Part shown: positions 62,976-64,000 of the stretch, piece after piece
Position numbering within the stretch: the stretch's first letter is position 1
Layout: the number at the start of each line of letters is the position of its first letter
Origin: Marinifilaceae bacterium
GTDB taxonomy: Bacteria; Bacteroidota; Bacteroidia; Bacteroidales; Marinifilaceae
Reading direction: 5' to 3'
DNA: 64,000 nucleotides
Assembly (NCBI GenBank): GCA_025210485.1
Contig: JAOARN010000046.1
Location: 1 to 64,000, forward strand
Translations under genes and position numbers: made by a program
The notes under the pieces: generated by a model
What the model saw: only the letters and a program-made list of their open reading frames with translations
The model's database searches: none
What the model was told of the DNA's origin: nothing

Positions 62976-64000
62976 ATGAGAAAATTATCATTTTTACTAT
63001 GCTTATCCATTTTGATGCTAAGTTCTTTTTCCTTGTTAGCTCAGAATGCGAAAAAGCAAATCAAGATGGAAGATATTACCATAAGAGGTACTTTCTATGC
63101 AAAATCTGTTTATGGACTTAGATCTATGAATGATGGAATTCATTATACTACGCTTGAGGACAATGGGAAAAAAATTGTTAAGTATAGTTATGCCACAGGT
63201 AAAAAAATAGAAGTATTATTCGATCTTAATGAATTTGCCGATTCCAAGATTAAAAGAATTGACGATTATCAGTTTTCCAATCAAGAAGACAAAATACTTT
63301 TAACAACAAAGAAAAATAGAATATATAGACGATCATATACTGCCGAGTATTTCGTTTATATTTTTAAAAACAAAGAGCTTAAATCTTTGTCAAAAAAAGG
63401 AGCTCAAAGATTAGCAAGTTTTTCTCCAGATGGGAATAGAATTGCTTTTATCCGCGACAATAATATCTTTATTCACAATATTTTATATAATTCAGAATCA
63501 AAAATTACCAAAGACGGTGAGTTTAATAAAATTCAGAATGGTACTCCTGATTGGGTTTATGAAGAGGAATTTGAATTTAATAAAGCTTATGAATGGTCTC
63601 CTGATAGTAAATTTGTAGCATATATAAAATTCGACGAATCGAGAGTTCGTATGTTTAATATGAACAGATTTGAAGGAATGTATCCTCAAAGAAAAAAGAA
63701 TTCTTTATATCCAGAAAACTATGCATACAAATATCCTAAAGCTGGTGAAGATAATTCAATTGTATCAGTTTGGGTTTATAATATAGGTGATCGAATTACA
63801 AAAAAAATGGATATTGGCTCCGAAACTAATCAGTATATCCCTAGGATTAAGTGGACAAAAGATCCTAAAAAACTTACTATTTATCGTCTAAATAGACATC
63901 AAAATCATCTTGAACTATTATTGGCAAATCCTAGAACAGGAAAAACAGACTTGATGTATGAACAAAAGAATAAGTATTATGTTGAGGAAACTAATTTCGA
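62976..64000 (+). CDS. Dipeptidyl-peptidase IV-type S9 peptidase (N-terminal part)
   Basis: An exported serine peptidase cut by the right edge after about 341 codons. The signal peptide spans residues 1-22 (LSSFSLLAQ). The visible part is the S9B beta-propeller: FSPDGNRIAFIRDNNIF, the DPP IV double-Glu motif GTPDWVYEEEF, and YEWSPDSKFVAYIKFDES. The two glutamates bind the substrate N-terminus in known DPP IV enzymes. The catalytic alpha/beta-hydrolase domain lies outside the window. It would release dipeptides after proline or alanine. Confidence 0.88.
   Translation, partial: MRKLSFLLCLSILMLSSFSLLAQNAKKQIKMEDITIRGTFYAKSVYGLRSMNDGIHYTTLEDNGKKIVKYSYATGKKIEVLFDLNEFADSKIKRIDDYQFSNQEDKILLTTKKNRIYRRSYTAEYFVYIFKNKELKSLSKKGAQRLASFSPDGNRIAFIRDNNIFIHNILYNSESKITKDGEFNKIQNGTPDWVYEEEFEFNKAYEWSPDSKFVAYIKFDESRVRMFNMNRFEGMYPQRKKNSLYPENYAYKYPKAGEDNSIVSVWVYNIGDRITKKMDIGSETNQYIPRIKWTKDPKKLTIYRLNRHQNHLELLLANPRTGKTDLMYEQKNKYYVEETNF

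Overview
The window looks like chromosomal DNA of a low-GC (roughly 30% or less) member of the Bacteroidota. The clues are a TonB-dependent receptor paired with a DUF4249 lipoprotein, a PorT-type protein of the type IX secretion/gliding apparatus next to ubiE, a FatA-like acyl-ACP thioesterase, DUF4105 and YbbR proteins, lipoproteins with acidic residues after the lipid-anchored cysteine, and a textbook Bacteroidota promoter (TTTG - 20 nt - TATATTTG) before the tRNA-Lys pair. A marine Marinilabiliales/Marinifilaceae-like host is a guess only.

Layout. 1-1400 is an insertion-sequence graveyard: the edge of an IS3-like orfA, a transposase N-terminal stub and a badly decayed IS5-family transposase. 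1400-25600 is mostly housekeeping and envelope genes: photolyase, membrane AraC regulator, a large HExxH/beta-propeller/barrel protein, BASS permease, thioesterase, DUF4105 protein, thioredoxin-like protein, a receiver-pseudokinase followed by msrC, Nudix, a Bcs1-like SDR, a degenerate exonuclease-BRCT protein, rlmL, PBP4, YbbR, two tRNA-Lys, a second exonuclease, ubiE and porT. 26400-30000 is a TonB receptor/DUF4249 operon. 30000-35500 holds two Crp/Fnr regulators, DUF169, MFS, a metallopeptidase-like lipoprotein and an ECF sigma factor. 35500-42000 holds a hybrid kinase, a tandem adenylate kinase, a WYL regulator, an SRPBCC protein and a duplicated pair of small acidic unknown proteins.

42600-58770 is a complete type I-B CRISPR-Cas locus: cas6, an unknown 470-residue acidic protein, cas8b, cas7, cas5, cas3, cas4, a GxxExxY (PDDEXK-like) protein, cas1, cas2, a 230-bp leader and an array of 79 repeats with 78 spacers. 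Beyond the array lies a decayed, inverted copy of the 3' end of the GxxExxY gene, so cas1-cas2-array is bracketed by about 80-bp inverted homologous segments. 58980-64000 carries an SDR, an SGNH lipoprotein, a hisE-like pseudogene, tatC and the start of a dipeptidyl-peptidase IV gene.

How it works together. The Cas proteins should form a working interference (Cas8b-Cas7-Cas5-Cas6 plus Cas3) and adaptation (Cas4-Cas1-Cas2) system. The most novel material is the two non-core genes embedded in the cas operon, the inverted GxxExxY remnant, and several families that keep the fold but have lost catalytic residues (receiver-pseudokinase, exonuclease-BRCT, second half of the tandem adenylate kinase).
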